Part shown: one piece after another, positions 16,971-25,260 of the stretch
How positions within the stretch are numbered: the stretch's first letter is position 1
Layout: each line of letters opens with the position of its first letter
Source of the DNA: Christensenellaceae bacterium
Lineage (GTDB): Bacteria > Bacillota > Clostridia > Christensenellales > Aristaeellaceae
DNA: 62,518 bases
NCBI GenBank assembly: GCA_012518615.1
Contig: JAAYRU010000016.1
Location: 1 to 62,518, forward strand
Direction: 5' to 3'
Made by a program: the position numbers and the translations under genes
Notes under the pieces: generated by a model
The model's input: only the letters and a program-made list of their open reading frames with translations
Databases searched by the model: none
Told to the model about the DNA's origin: nothing

Positions 16971-17678
16971 TTATTTCCCCGCTTTTAACTTATTAAGTTC
17001 TTCCTCTATTTCCGCCCTGCTCTTATGGTTGAGCGGAGAGAAAACGCCATCAAGCGCAGCTGTAAGCTTTTCTATTGCCGCTTTTTTATCGCCATTTTCT
17101 AAATCATACCTAGATAAAAAATACAGGGTATCTATCTGCGAGGGTTTTATCTTATGCGCTTTTTCAAAATAGGGCTTCGCCTTTTCCTTATCATTAAACA
17201 GCAGATAGTACATCTGCCCCATATTATCAAGCACTACGGAGTCTACTTCGTCATAATCCAGCGCCTCTGTATTATATTCAAGCGCTTTTTCTTTTTCTCC
17301 GTATAATGTGTATAGATAGCCCAATGTCTGGTATATAAGTCCGCAAGCATACTTACCATGAGCCGCTTCAAGTGTGGATATCGCCTTTTCCCTATCGCCA
17401 AGCATATGGCAGGCTATAGAATAGTTTACAAGAAGCTGCTGGCGCCTATCTAGGCTTAAGTCCGCCGCTTTCTGAGCCTTTACAAGTATGTTCTTTGCCT
17501 TTTCAGCGTTTTCTTCCCCGCCAAGGCGCAACAGCATACTCGAATATGGCAGCATATAAGAAGCGCTTAATACGCCCTCAGCATACAGTTTTTCATATTC
17601 TAAAAATGCCTGCTCGGCATCTCCTTTTTGGTGCTTACCAAGCGCAGAACGCACCTTAAACGCATCTAAAAACCCCAT
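16971..17678 (-). CDS. TPR-repeat protein
   Basis: A 235-residue soluble helical-repeat protein without signal peptide. About five tetratricopeptide-like units are visible, such as KAISTLEAAHGKYACGLIYQ, KALEYNTEALDYDEVDSVVL and KAKPYFEKAHKIKPSQIDTL. Likely a scaffold for protein interactions. The ribosome binding site AAAGGTGG precedes the ATG. It lies between the VanY peptidases and the M50 protease, in the same direction. No specific partner can be named. Confidence 0.8.
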   Translation of the reverse strand: MGFLDAFKVRSALGKHQKGDAEQAFLEYEKLYAEGVLSASYMLPYSSMLLRLGGEENAEKAKNILVKAQKAADLSLDRRQQLLVNYSIACHMLGDREKAISTLEAAHGKYACGLIYQTLGYLYTLYGEKEKALEYNTEALDYDEVDSVVLDNMGQMYYLLFNDKEKAKPYFEKAHKIKPSQIDTLYFLSRYDLENGDKKAAIEKLTAALDGVFSPLNHKSRAEIEEELNKLKAGK

Positions 17679-17744
17679 ATAATTCCACCTTTCACCTAAA
17701 TCAAAATAAACACCCGATAATTTTACACAATGGAGAGAATAATA

Positions 17745-18692
17745 TCAAGGCGAGGAAAACAGAGAAACTTCTTCGTCCTCATCTACCCTAGGGGCTGATG
17801 TAGGCATGGGGGTAGGGTAGCAGCGCCCCTGAGCTTCATCGTAGCTTAAGCCATGCGGCAAATATGGCTGAGTTGCGGCTTTAAGCACTTGATAAGTATC
17901 GCCGCTAACACCTGAAAACTGATTAAGCACCTGTCTGTTTCCAACCTGTAAATCCCGAACGAGTCCCGCAAGCAATATATCGCAGCCGCCTGAAACCACA
18001 TAAGGCGGCAGCAGCGAAATATACTGTAAATAGGTTTCAAGGGGGATATTAAGCATATGTATAGCCCCTGCGTGAGCTATGCCTACATACCTATAATGCC
18101 ATGGCTCAAAGGCTATGCCTGTTATATCCTTCCACTCGGGTTTATAGCGCAGTATATAACCGAACCTGTGCGCGTTTTCAGCGAGCCATATGCCTTCTTC
18201 CGTTTCCGCAAATGCTGCGTTTAGATTTTTAAAATTGTCGGACTGTATGTCCATAGTAAGCCCCAATTGATGCTCGCTATAGCCTGCAGGCATTACGCTG
18301 CGGCTAGCCCTGTCATAGTCGCCAACTTCTTCCATTTTTCTGTTGAAGTTGAGCTGCTGTATACCATAGCTCCTGTATCCTGATACAGCAAGCAGCTTGT
18401 ATCCAGCTTCCGTTTCTGCGGCTCTGAACATTTCTTCAAGCTTAACAGCAGCTTCTTGCCTTAGGTATATCCTCTCCTGCAGGGATTTTTTTCTCGTCTT
18501 TACTTTTGGCAACACCAAGTCCGAAGGCTCAAAGTCCGCGGGAAGCTTATTCTCTTTATTTACAAGGTATAATAAATTATCCTCTATAGCTCTATATTGA
18601 AGCGAAATGGTGGGGGCAGGCGTTACTTGCTCCGCATATGAACATGGCAGTATTACAGACAATATTACAACTAATAAAAACAGTTTTTTCAT
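17745..18692 (-). CDS. D-alanyl-D-alanine carboxypeptidase, M15B (VanY/DacB-like), copy 1
   Basis: Secreted zinc peptidase trimming the terminal D-Ala of cell-wall stem peptides. 315 residues from ATG 18692 (the stop of the previous gene and this start share one base, TGATG). Signal peptide 1-21. Zinc and catalytic motifs SEHQLGLTMD and FEPWHYRYVG are both present. A roughly 90-residue C-terminal extension beyond the catalytic domain is absent from the two sister copies. Third and last of three tandem paralogues. Confidence 0.88.
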   Translation of the reverse strand: MKKLFLLVVILSVILPCSYAEQVTPAPTISLQYRAIEDNLLYLVNKENKLPADFEPSDLVLPKVKTRKKSLQERIYLRQEAAVKLEEMFRAAETEAGYKLLAVSGYRSYGIQQLNFNRKMEEVGDYDRASRSVMPAGYSEHQLGLTMDIQSDNFKNLNAAFAETEEGIWLAENAHRFGYILRYKPEWKDITGIAFEPWHYRYVGIAHAGAIHMLNIPLETYLQYISLLPPYVVSGGCDILLAGLVRDLQVGNRQVLNQFSGVSGDTYQVLKAATQPYLPHGLSYDEAQGRCYPTPMPTSAPRVDEDEEVSLFSSP

Positions 18693-19498
18693 CACGGCAC
18701 CTGATAGAACAGAGATACTTCGCTATCTCCGTTATCGCCTTGGTTTAGTTCTATTGGCTCAGGCAGCTGCCTTAAGTATTCGCAGTAGGCTATAAAATCC
18801 CCTCCCGCGGCTTCATACGCTGCTATTGCGCCCTTGTATTCCTCGTGAAATTCTTCAAAAGTTAAACCATTATCCATTATGTATGCAGCCACTTCCTTTC
18901 CAACATACCTAAAGTGCCAAGGCTCGAATATTATACCGGTTATATCGGTCTTATCCTCAGGGTAGCGCAATATAAAGCCGAATTTAGCGCAGTTATCTTT
19001 CATCCATTTCGCTTCATCAGTTAAAGAAAACTCAGGCCGCATACCATCCTGCTGTGTCCATGCGTAGTTCAATATATCCACCGCAAGCCCCGTCTGATGT
19101 TCTGATGAGCCGGGATAGGCGACTACGCCGTCGTCCTTTCTGTATTTATCGAGCCTATTTTGGTACATGGTATTCTGCGTTTGGTAGTTCCTATATGCGC
19201 TTTTAACATATAGTGTATACCCGTCTTCCGAAGCTTTATTAAACATATCCTCAAGCGCCTCTGCCGCCTCTTGCCTAAGCTGCATACCCCTATTGGTTGC
19301 TCTAAGCTTTAAATCCACAAGCCTTGGAGGCACAAAATCGCTGCTGAGCAGGTTATCATTATTTGTAAGTACAAGTAAGTTCAACCTATCTTCAAGTATT
19401 GTAGCTTCTATAGGGTATGTCCACTCCGCTTGTCCCGCCAGAACAGAGATAGTAGCAAACATTGTAAGTATACATATAATTAAAATAAATCTTTTCAT
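18692..19498 (-). CDS. D-alanyl-D-alanine carboxypeptidase, M15B (VanY-like), copy 2
   Basis: 268 residues with a signal peptide (MKRFILIICILTMFATISVL). The M15B motifs SEHQTGLAVD and FEPWHFRYVG supply the zinc-binding His, Asp, His and the catalytic Glu. The ATG overlaps the previous paralogue stop by 4 bp (ATGA). It diverges clearly from both neighbours outside the motifs, so the tandem array is old, not a recent duplication. Likely extracytoplasmic. Confidence 0.88.
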   Translation of the reverse strand: MKRFILIICILTMFATISVLAGQAEWTYPIEATILEDRLNLLVLTNNDNLLSSDFVPPRLVDLKLRATNRGMQLRQEAAEALEDMFNKASEDGYTLYVKSAYRNYQTQNTMYQNRLDKYRKDDGVVAYPGSSEHQTGLAVDILNYAWTQQDGMRPEFSLTDEAKWMKDNCAKFGFILRYPEDKTDITGIIFEPWHFRYVGKEVAAYIMDNGLTFEEFHEEYKGAIAAYEAAGGDFIAYCEYLRQLPEPIELNQGDNGDSEVSLFYQVP

Positions 19499-20187
19499 TC
19501 TGATATGTCCTTAACCGTATATTCCACTTGATATTCCTTTGAAGCGTATAAATTCCCTATATATTCTTCAAGTGGAATATCCTGCTCGTATATTTTCTGT
19601 GCATGTTCCACTCCCACATAACGTATATGCCAAGGCTCATAGTTGTAACCCGTTATTTCTTCCCAGCCTCTTTTATAGCGTATAATAAAGCCGAAACGAT
19701 GGGCATTTTCATTTACCCATATGCCCTCTTTTGTTTCTCCAAAGCCCTCATTAAGCCCCGCCCTATTGGGCGTGCCTATATCCATTGCAAGCCCTAATTG
19801 ATGCTCGCTTGCGCCAGGGGGTGCCACATATTTCTGCGCCCGTTTTGCACTGCCCACCCTGTCTATTTTACGGTTGTATATGGTTTTCTGCGTATGATAA
19901 GACCTATAACCTGAAATAGCGTGCAGCACAAAGCCCTGCTCCATTTGAGCAGCGGCAAAAAGCTTTTCAAGCGCAAGAGCTGCTTCCTTTCGCATTAACA
20001 CCTGTTCGCTTGTTGATAGAACATTTGGCATTATTAAATCCTCAGGAACATAGCGCATATCAAGCTTATATGTGCGGTTTACCAAGAATAGATTACCGCC
20101 TAGGTTAATTTCATCTATCCCCGCGTCAAATGAAAACTGCCCGAAAGATAGTATCATACATATTATAGCTACAATCCTATTAAACAT
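19495..20187 (-). CDS. D-alanyl-D-alanine carboxypeptidase, M15B (VanY-like), copy 3
   Basis: 230 residues. The start is placed at ATG 20187, preceded by GAGAGGTGAT; a TTG five codons earlier lies before the ribosome binding site. A short hydrophobic N-terminus is the probable signal. Motifs SEHQLGLAMD and YEPWHIRYVG are intact. First of the three tandem peptidases, 11 bases after hflX. It is the shortest copy, close to the bare catalytic domain. Confidence 0.87.
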   Translation of the reverse strand: MFNRIVAIICMILSFGQFSFDAGIDEINLGGNLFLVNRTYKLDMRYVPEDLIMPNVLSTSEQVLMRKEAALALEKLFAAAQMEQGFVLHAISGYRSYHTQKTIYNRKIDRVGSAKRAQKYVAPPGASEHQLGLAMDIGTPNRAGLNEGFGETKEGIWVNENAHRFGFIIRYKRGWEEITGYNYEPWHIRYVGVEHAQKIYEQDIPLEEYIGNLYASKEYQVEYTVKDISE

Positions 20188-20198
20188 ACTATCACCTC

Positions 20199-21977
20199 TC
20201 AAACAGCCTCAAAATTTATTTCGGGGTATCTGCTCTTAATGCGCTCAAGCTGCACGGAGTCTATTTTAAATTCTACCATAGTGCCTTCATGTGTATGCTC
20301 TTCTGCAATAATCCTACCGCCAAGCCTTAATTCATTTAAAAGAGAGTAATTATCGTAACTTACAAGCACTTGATATTTTCTCTGCGCCTTGCCTATTTCC
20401 TCAGATATTTTTTGAAGCAGTACATCTATACCTTCGCCCGTTTTAGCGGATACCTTTATTGCGCCGGGGATTTTTATCTCATCATTATTTTCTAGCAGAT
20501 CCGCCTTATTTAGTACCTCTATTCTAGGCTGGGTAGTTGCGCCTATCTGCCTTAATACATCGTTTACTACCTCGCGTTTTTCAAGTATCTGCTCGTCCGA
20601 GGCATCGGAAACAAGTAACAATATATCCGCCTGTACAGCCTCTTCAAGCGTTGAATGGAAGGCTTCTATTAGCTGCGTTGGGAGCTTCCTTATAAAGCCT
20701 ACGGAGTCAATGAGTATAAATTCTGTCCCGTTTTCAAGCTCCACCCTGCGGCTCATGGTGTCAAGCGTTGCAAAAAGCTCATCCTTTTCATACGCATCTG
20801 CGCCTGATATGCGGTTTAGCATGAGGGATTTACCCACATTTGTGTAACCCACAAGCGCAGCTACGGGAAGTTCGTTTTCCGTGCGGGATTTCCTCTGCAA
20901 TTCCCTCTGGCTTTCGAGGGTTTCAAGCTGTTTTTTAAGCTTAGAAATGCGGGTTCTTATCTTGCGCCTATCGCTTTCAAGCTTGGTTTCACCGGGACCC
21001 CTTGTGCCTATGCCGCCGGCAAGACGGGAAAGGGCATCGTACCTGCCAACTAGCATACCTGCGCTATATGCAAGCTGCGCAAGCTCTACCTGCAGTTTAC
21101 CCTCCCTGCTCTTTGCCCTTTGCGCAAATATATCTAGTATAAGCGTAGTTCTATCTATAACCCTTGCGCCGCATATCCTTTCAAGGTTAAGGCGCTGAAC
21201 ATTGCTGAGTTCATCATCGGCAATTATTAGAGTAGCAGCTGTATTCTGCACTTCCTGCGCTAACATATTAGCCCTGCCGCTGCCTATAAATGTAGAGGAA
21301 TCGGGCTTTGCGCGCTTTTGAAAAGCCATACCTACGCACTGCGCTCCCGCGCTTTCGCAAAGGGCTTCAAGCTCCTCAAGCGAAACTTCGCTATCTATGC
21401 CAATTAAAAAGGCGCGCTCTATGTTATCTTCAGTTTCGTATATGCTAGCGCCAAACAGACTATCGTTGCGCTTTATTTCATCCAGCCATTTATCGCTTTC
21501 AAGCTCCAAAGGGCTTAAGGCTTCAAAGGTATTTATATTAAAATCGCCGGATTCATCAGGCTCAAGCATAGCTACGCTTATTTCGTATATTTTGCCGCTG
21601 TCAGTTAACGCAAGCGCTACCATGGCATCAAGCTTTAGAGCCTTTAGGGCTGAAATATCAGCGCCTGAAAACCTAGATGAACCATTCGGGTGGGTATGTA
21701 TACAGCGTATGCGGGATAGGCGCATATCGCTCCGCCTATCCTGTATGGCGCTTAGAGGCGCGCTGTCATCAACGCCTATGCTTACATCTTTTATAGTGCC
21801 GTTTCTATGTATGTATACGGATATTTCCCTGTTTATTTGAGAGGATATATCCGCTATCTCCCCTGCCGCTTCAAGCGATATTATACCATGCTGCGGGGGC
21901 AAGTCATAAAGCGCTTCAAGCCTATCTAGCAGGCTTTTGCGTATTCCGTCTATATTTCCATTTACCTTATTTGCCAT
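20199..21977 (-). CDS. hflX: GTPase HflX with N-terminal JAMM/RadC-like domain
   Basis: Ribosome-associated GTPase that in other bacteria splits stalled or hibernating ribosomes. 592 residues, about 160 longer than classical HflX. The C-terminal two thirds are standard: GSGRANML-type HflX core, RGPGETKLESDRR, P-loop GYTNVGKS near residue 377, DSVGFIRKLP, and NKAD. The added N-terminal region contains HTHPNGSSRFSGAD, which fits the JAMM metal-site pattern HxHx7SxxD (H94, H96, S104, D107), as in RadC and Mov34 proteins. ATG 21977 has GGGAG six bases upstream. Protease or nuclease activity of that domain is unproven. Confidence 0.9.
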   Translation of the reverse strand: MANKVNGNIDGIRKSLLDRLEALYDLPPQHGIISLEAAGEIADISSQINREISVYIHRNGTIKDVSIGVDDSAPLSAIQDRRSDMRLSRIRCIHTHPNGSSRFSGADISALKALKLDAMVALALTDSGKIYEISVAMLEPDESGDFNINTFEALSPLELESDKWLDEIKRNDSLFGASIYETEDNIERAFLIGIDSEVSLEELEALCESAGAQCVGMAFQKRAKPDSSTFIGSGRANMLAQEVQNTAATLIIADDELSNVQRLNLERICGARVIDRTTLILDIFAQRAKSREGKLQVELAQLAYSAGMLVGRYDALSRLAGGIGTRGPGETKLESDRRKIRTRISKLKKQLETLESQRELQRKSRTENELPVAALVGYTNVGKSLMLNRISGADAYEKDELFATLDTMSRRVELENGTEFILIDSVGFIRKLPTQLIEAFHSTLEEAVQADILLLVSDASDEQILEKREVVNDVLRQIGATTQPRIEVLNKADLLENNDEIKIPGAIKVSAKTGEGIDVLLQKISEEIGKAQRKYQVLVSYDNYSLLNELRLGGRIIAEEHTHEGTMVEFKIDSVQLERIKSRYPEINFEAV

Positions 21978-22000
21978 CAACTACTCCCTGTATATGCCCA

Positions 22001-23146
22001 TTATATGGCGCTGCCCCTGCATTCCTCAACTATGCTTGGCAAAACGCCCAGCACATAGTCTATATCTTCATCGGTAGTATTGCAAGATAAGGTAAGGCGT
22101 ATGCTTCCTTTTGCTTTATTCTGAGGCACACCCATAGCAAGCAGCACATGAGATGTTTCAAGAGAGCCCGAAGCGCAGGCAGAGCCTGCTGACGCGGCAA
22201 TACCAGCGCTATCAAGGCGCATTAATAGCGACTGCGCAAGCGTATTTTCAAATGAAATATTAACATTGCCGGGAAGCCGCATAGTGGGGTGCCCGTTAAG
22301 CTGCACGCCTTCTATGCTGTTTATAATGCCGTTTATAAGCCTATCCCTTTTCTCCGCTATTTTCGCGCCGCTGCTTATAATATCTGTGCATGCTATTTTA
22401 AGAGCTTCTGCCATACCAACAACGCCAATAACATTTTCAGTGCCTGCACGCCTTCCCCTCTCCTGCTCTCCTCCGTGCATAAACGGCGAAATCTTAGTGC
22501 CCTTTTTTATGTATAGAGCGCCCACTCCCTTAGGCCCCGCAAACTTATGCGCAGATAGCGAAAGCATATCCGCCCCTAATTCACTTAAATTTATAGGCAC
22601 CGCAGACACTGCCTGCACTGCATCTGTATGAAACAGCACGCCGTTTTCTTTTGCAATGTCCGCTATTTCATTAACTGGCTGTAATGCACCCACCTCATTG
22701 TTTGCGTACATTATGGATATTAGTATGGTATCGCTCCTTATAGCTTTTTTAAGAGCGTCTATATCTACTATGCCATATTTATCTACAGGAATATATGTAA
22801 TTTCAAAGCCTAGCTTATTCAATCTTTCACATGTATTTAACACAGCATGGTGTTCTATGGGCGATGTTATTATATGCTTTCCCTTGTCGGCATTCGCAAA
22901 AGCCGCGCCAACAAGCGCCCAGTTTGCGCTTTCCGTGCCACCTGAAGTAAAGTATATTTCGCTTGTATCCACGCCTAATATGCTAGCGATAACCGCGCGG
23001 GATTCGTCCATTAGTTTTCTTGCTTTCCTGCCTGCTTTATACACGCTTGATGGGTTGCCATAGTATTTTGCGCACTCTATCATTTTATTTAGCGCGCTAT
23101 CATTTATAGGCATGGTAGCCGCATTGTCAAGGTATACGTATTTCAA
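22001..23146 (-). CDS. Cysteine desulfurase (NifS/IscS family)
   Basis: PLP enzyme removing sulfur from cysteine for Fe-S clusters or tRNA thiolation. The correct start is TTG 23146: AAAGGAG lies just upstream and the protein then begins MKYVYLDNAATMP, the family N-terminus. A longer ATG frame from 23188 adds 14 unsupported residues. Visible: GGTESANWAL, EHHAVLNTCE, HTDAVQA, the PLP lysine in SLSAHKFAGPKGVGALY, and the active-site cysteine loop GSACASGSLETSHVL. No iscU, thiI or mnmA is adjacent, so the sulfur acceptor is not indicated. Confidence 0.92.
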   Translation of the reverse strand: MKYVYLDNAATMPINDSALNKMIECAKYYGNPSSVYKAGRKARKLMDESRAVIASILGVDTSEIYFTSGGTESANWALVGAAFANADKGKHIITSPIEHHAVLNTCERLNKLGFEITYIPVDKYGIVDIDALKKAIRSDTILISIMYANNEVGALQPVNEIADIAKENGVLFHTDAVQAVSAVPINLSELGADMLSLSAHKFAGPKGVGALYIKKGTKISPFMHGGEQERGRRAGTENVIGVVGMAEALKIACTDIISSGAKIAEKRDRLINGIINSIEGVQLNGHPTMRLPGNVNISFENTLAQSLLMRLDSAGIAASAGSACASGSLETSHVLLAMGVPQNKAKGSIRLTLSCNTTDEDIDYVLGVLPSIVEECRGSAI

Positions 23147-23229
23147 TGCTCTCTCCTTTGTGTAAGGGCTTATGGTATTGATTTTCAATTATCTACACAC
23201 AAACCCTTTTCCCCCATTGGGATTAGTCT

Positions 23230-23258
23230 ATCCTACCACTTGTTAATTTACAAGTCAA
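23230..23258 (-). promoter_or_regulatory. Promoter with palindromic operator before the cysteine desulfurase
   Basis: Minus strand TTGACT (23253-23258), 17-bp spacer, TAGGAT (23230-23235). An 18-bp near-palindrome ACTTGTTAATTTACAAGT (23238-23255, 16 of 18 positions symmetric) fills the spacer and touches the -35, a classic repressor site position. Confidence 0.55.
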
Positions 23259-23260
23259 CA

Positions 23261-25258
23261 TTAGTTAAGTGCTATGTTTTCATAAGCATATGAGTACTTA
23301 TTTATTGCGGTATCTATATGCTTGTAATACTTGTTGCTGTTTGCAATTATATGTTTAGCGCACTTTTGAGCGTCCTCTATAAGCCTTATATCGCCAGTCA
23401 TAATACTAAAAGTAGCCTTGCCATGCTGCATAGTACCTAAAAACTCCCCGGGACCGCGGATTTCTAAATCCTTTTCGGCTATTTCAAAGCCGTCATTTGT
23501 TTCGCACATGGCATTTAGGCGCTCATTTCTTTCGCCAAGTAAAAAGCACCAGCTCTGCTTTTTTCCCCTGCCTACCCTGCCCCTTAGTTGGTGCAGCTGT
23601 GAAAGCCCGAACCTATCCGCATTTTCTATTACAATAATTGTAGCCTGAGGCACATCTATGCCTACTTCTACCACTGTTGTGGCAACAAGCACGCTTGTTT
23701 TGCCGGCGGAAAAATCGCTTATAGCATTTTTTTTATCCTCCGCGTTTTGCGTGCCGTATGTTATGCCTATATTAAGCCCGCGAAGCGCGCCCTTTGACAA
23801 CTCATCATACATTTCTTGTACGCTTTTAGCCTCCGTTTTATCGCTTTCTTCAACTAGCGGACAAATATAGTATACCCTTTCTCCCATGCTTACCGCCTGC
23901 CTTATAAAGACGTACATGTCCTTGCGTTTGTTTTCGGGTACTATTCTTGTTTTAACGGGAAGTCTGCCGGGAGGAAGTCCTCGCATGGTAGAAACATCTA
24001 AATCCCCATATATAACAAGCGCCAATGTGCGTGGTATAGGCGTTGCTGAAAGCACGAGCACATGCGGGCCAATTTCAGCCTTATCGCTTAGCCTTTTGCG
24101 CTGCCTTACTCCAAAGCGATGCTGCTCATCCGTAATAACAAGCCCAAGGGATTTATATTCTACGCTTTCAGATATAAGCGCATGTGTGCCTATTATAAGC
24201 GACCATTCACCTGATAGTATACATTCAAGAGCATGTTTTCTTTCCGCAGCTTTCATACCCCCAATAAGTAGCCCGCATTTTATGCCCGCAGGCTCAAGCA
24301 GTTTTTTCGCGCTTTTTATATGTTGGTACGCAAGCGTTTCTGTTGGCGCCATAAGCGCTGTTTGGTAGCCAGCCTTATGCATGTAGTATACAGCAGCAAA
24401 CGCAACCGCCGTCTTGCCGGAGCCTACATCGCCCTGCAAAAGGCGGTTCATAGCCTTTCCGCTTTCAAAATCCTTTTCTATATCGCTTATTGCTTTATTC
24501 TGCGCTTCAGTCAGCATAAAAGGCAGCAGTGCTGAATAGCTATCCCGCATAGCTTTAGTAATGCTAAGCACTATACCCTTATCGCTTCTCTGCCTAAAAT
24601 GCATTACAGCTATCTGGTAGTACAATATATTATCAAACGCTATCCTTCTTTGTGCTAAATTAAGGCTCTCGCCAGACATGGGTCTATGTACAAGCCTTAC
24701 AGCTTCTTTTAAAGGAATAAGAGAAAACTCCTCTATTATTTCACTAGTTAGCGTTTCTACTATAAGGCTGTCTACATATTCTAGTGCCTGCTCAATAATG
24801 CCTTCCATGGTTTTTGTGCCTATGTTTTCAATAGCTTTGTAGTGAGGTATTATTCCCCTTTCCTGTACCACTTCAGGGTTTACAAGCACTATATTTCCCT
24901 TATACATGCTTGCCCTTCCGTATAGGGGGATTTCCCTGCCCTCGTACAAGTTTTTCATGTTCCAAGGCTGGTTGAAGTATATTAAAGGCAGCTTGTATAC
25001 GCCATCTGTAAGGGTACAGCGCACTATGTTAAGCCCGCTCCTTACATACTGTATTTTAGGTGAGGATAGTATACTACCCTCCACGCATACAAAATCCCCC
25101 TCTTTTACACATGAAAGGGGGACTATTTTTGATGTATCCTTATAAGAAACGGGGTAATAGCTTAGCAAATCGGCTAGGGTGTATATTCCTGCATCATGCA
25201 GGCTATTTAGGCGTTTTGCGCCTATGCCCTTTAAATCTGAAAGCTTTATGTCACTCAA
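23261..25258 (-). CDS. recG: ATP-dependent DNA helicase RecG
   Basis: Branch-migration helicase that remodels stalled forks and recombination intermediates. 665 residues. The N-terminal wedge/OB domain (LKGIGAKRLNSLHDAGIYTL, a helix-hairpin-helix) is followed by superfamily 2 motifs: GDVGSGKTAVA (Walker A), DEQHRFGVRQR (DEQH), LSATPIPRTL, then ATTVVEVGIDVPQA and QLHQLRGRVGRG. Start is a TTG three bases beyond the fakA stop, with only a weak ribosome binding site, so translational coupling is likely. The fakA-recG order matches other Firmicutes. Confidence 0.95.
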   Translation of the reverse strand: MSDIKLSDLKGIGAKRLNSLHDAGIYTLADLLSYYPVSYKDTSKIVPLSCVKEGDFVCVEGSILSSPKIQYVRSGLNIVRCTLTDGVYKLPLIYFNQPWNMKNLYEGREIPLYGRASMYKGNIVLVNPEVVQERGIIPHYKAIENIGTKTMEGIIEQALEYVDSLIVETLTSEIIEEFSLIPLKEAVRLVHRPMSGESLNLAQRRIAFDNILYYQIAVMHFRQRSDKGIVLSITKAMRDSYSALLPFMLTEAQNKAISDIEKDFESGKAMNRLLQGDVGSGKTAVAFAAVYYMHKAGYQTALMAPTETLAYQHIKSAKKLLEPAGIKCGLLIGGMKAAERKHALECILSGEWSLIIGTHALISESVEYKSLGLVITDEQHRFGVRQRKRLSDKAEIGPHVLVLSATPIPRTLALVIYGDLDVSTMRGLPPGRLPVKTRIVPENKRKDMYVFIRQAVSMGERVYYICPLVEESDKTEAKSVQEMYDELSKGALRGLNIGITYGTQNAEDKKNAISDFSAGKTSVLVATTVVEVGIDVPQATIIVIENADRFGLSQLHQLRGRVGRGKKQSWCFLLGERNERLNAMCETNDGFEIAEKDLEIRGPGEFLGTMQHGKATFSIMTGDIRLIEDAQKCAKHIIANSNKYYKHIDTAINKYSYAYENIALN

Positions 25259-25260
25259 AA

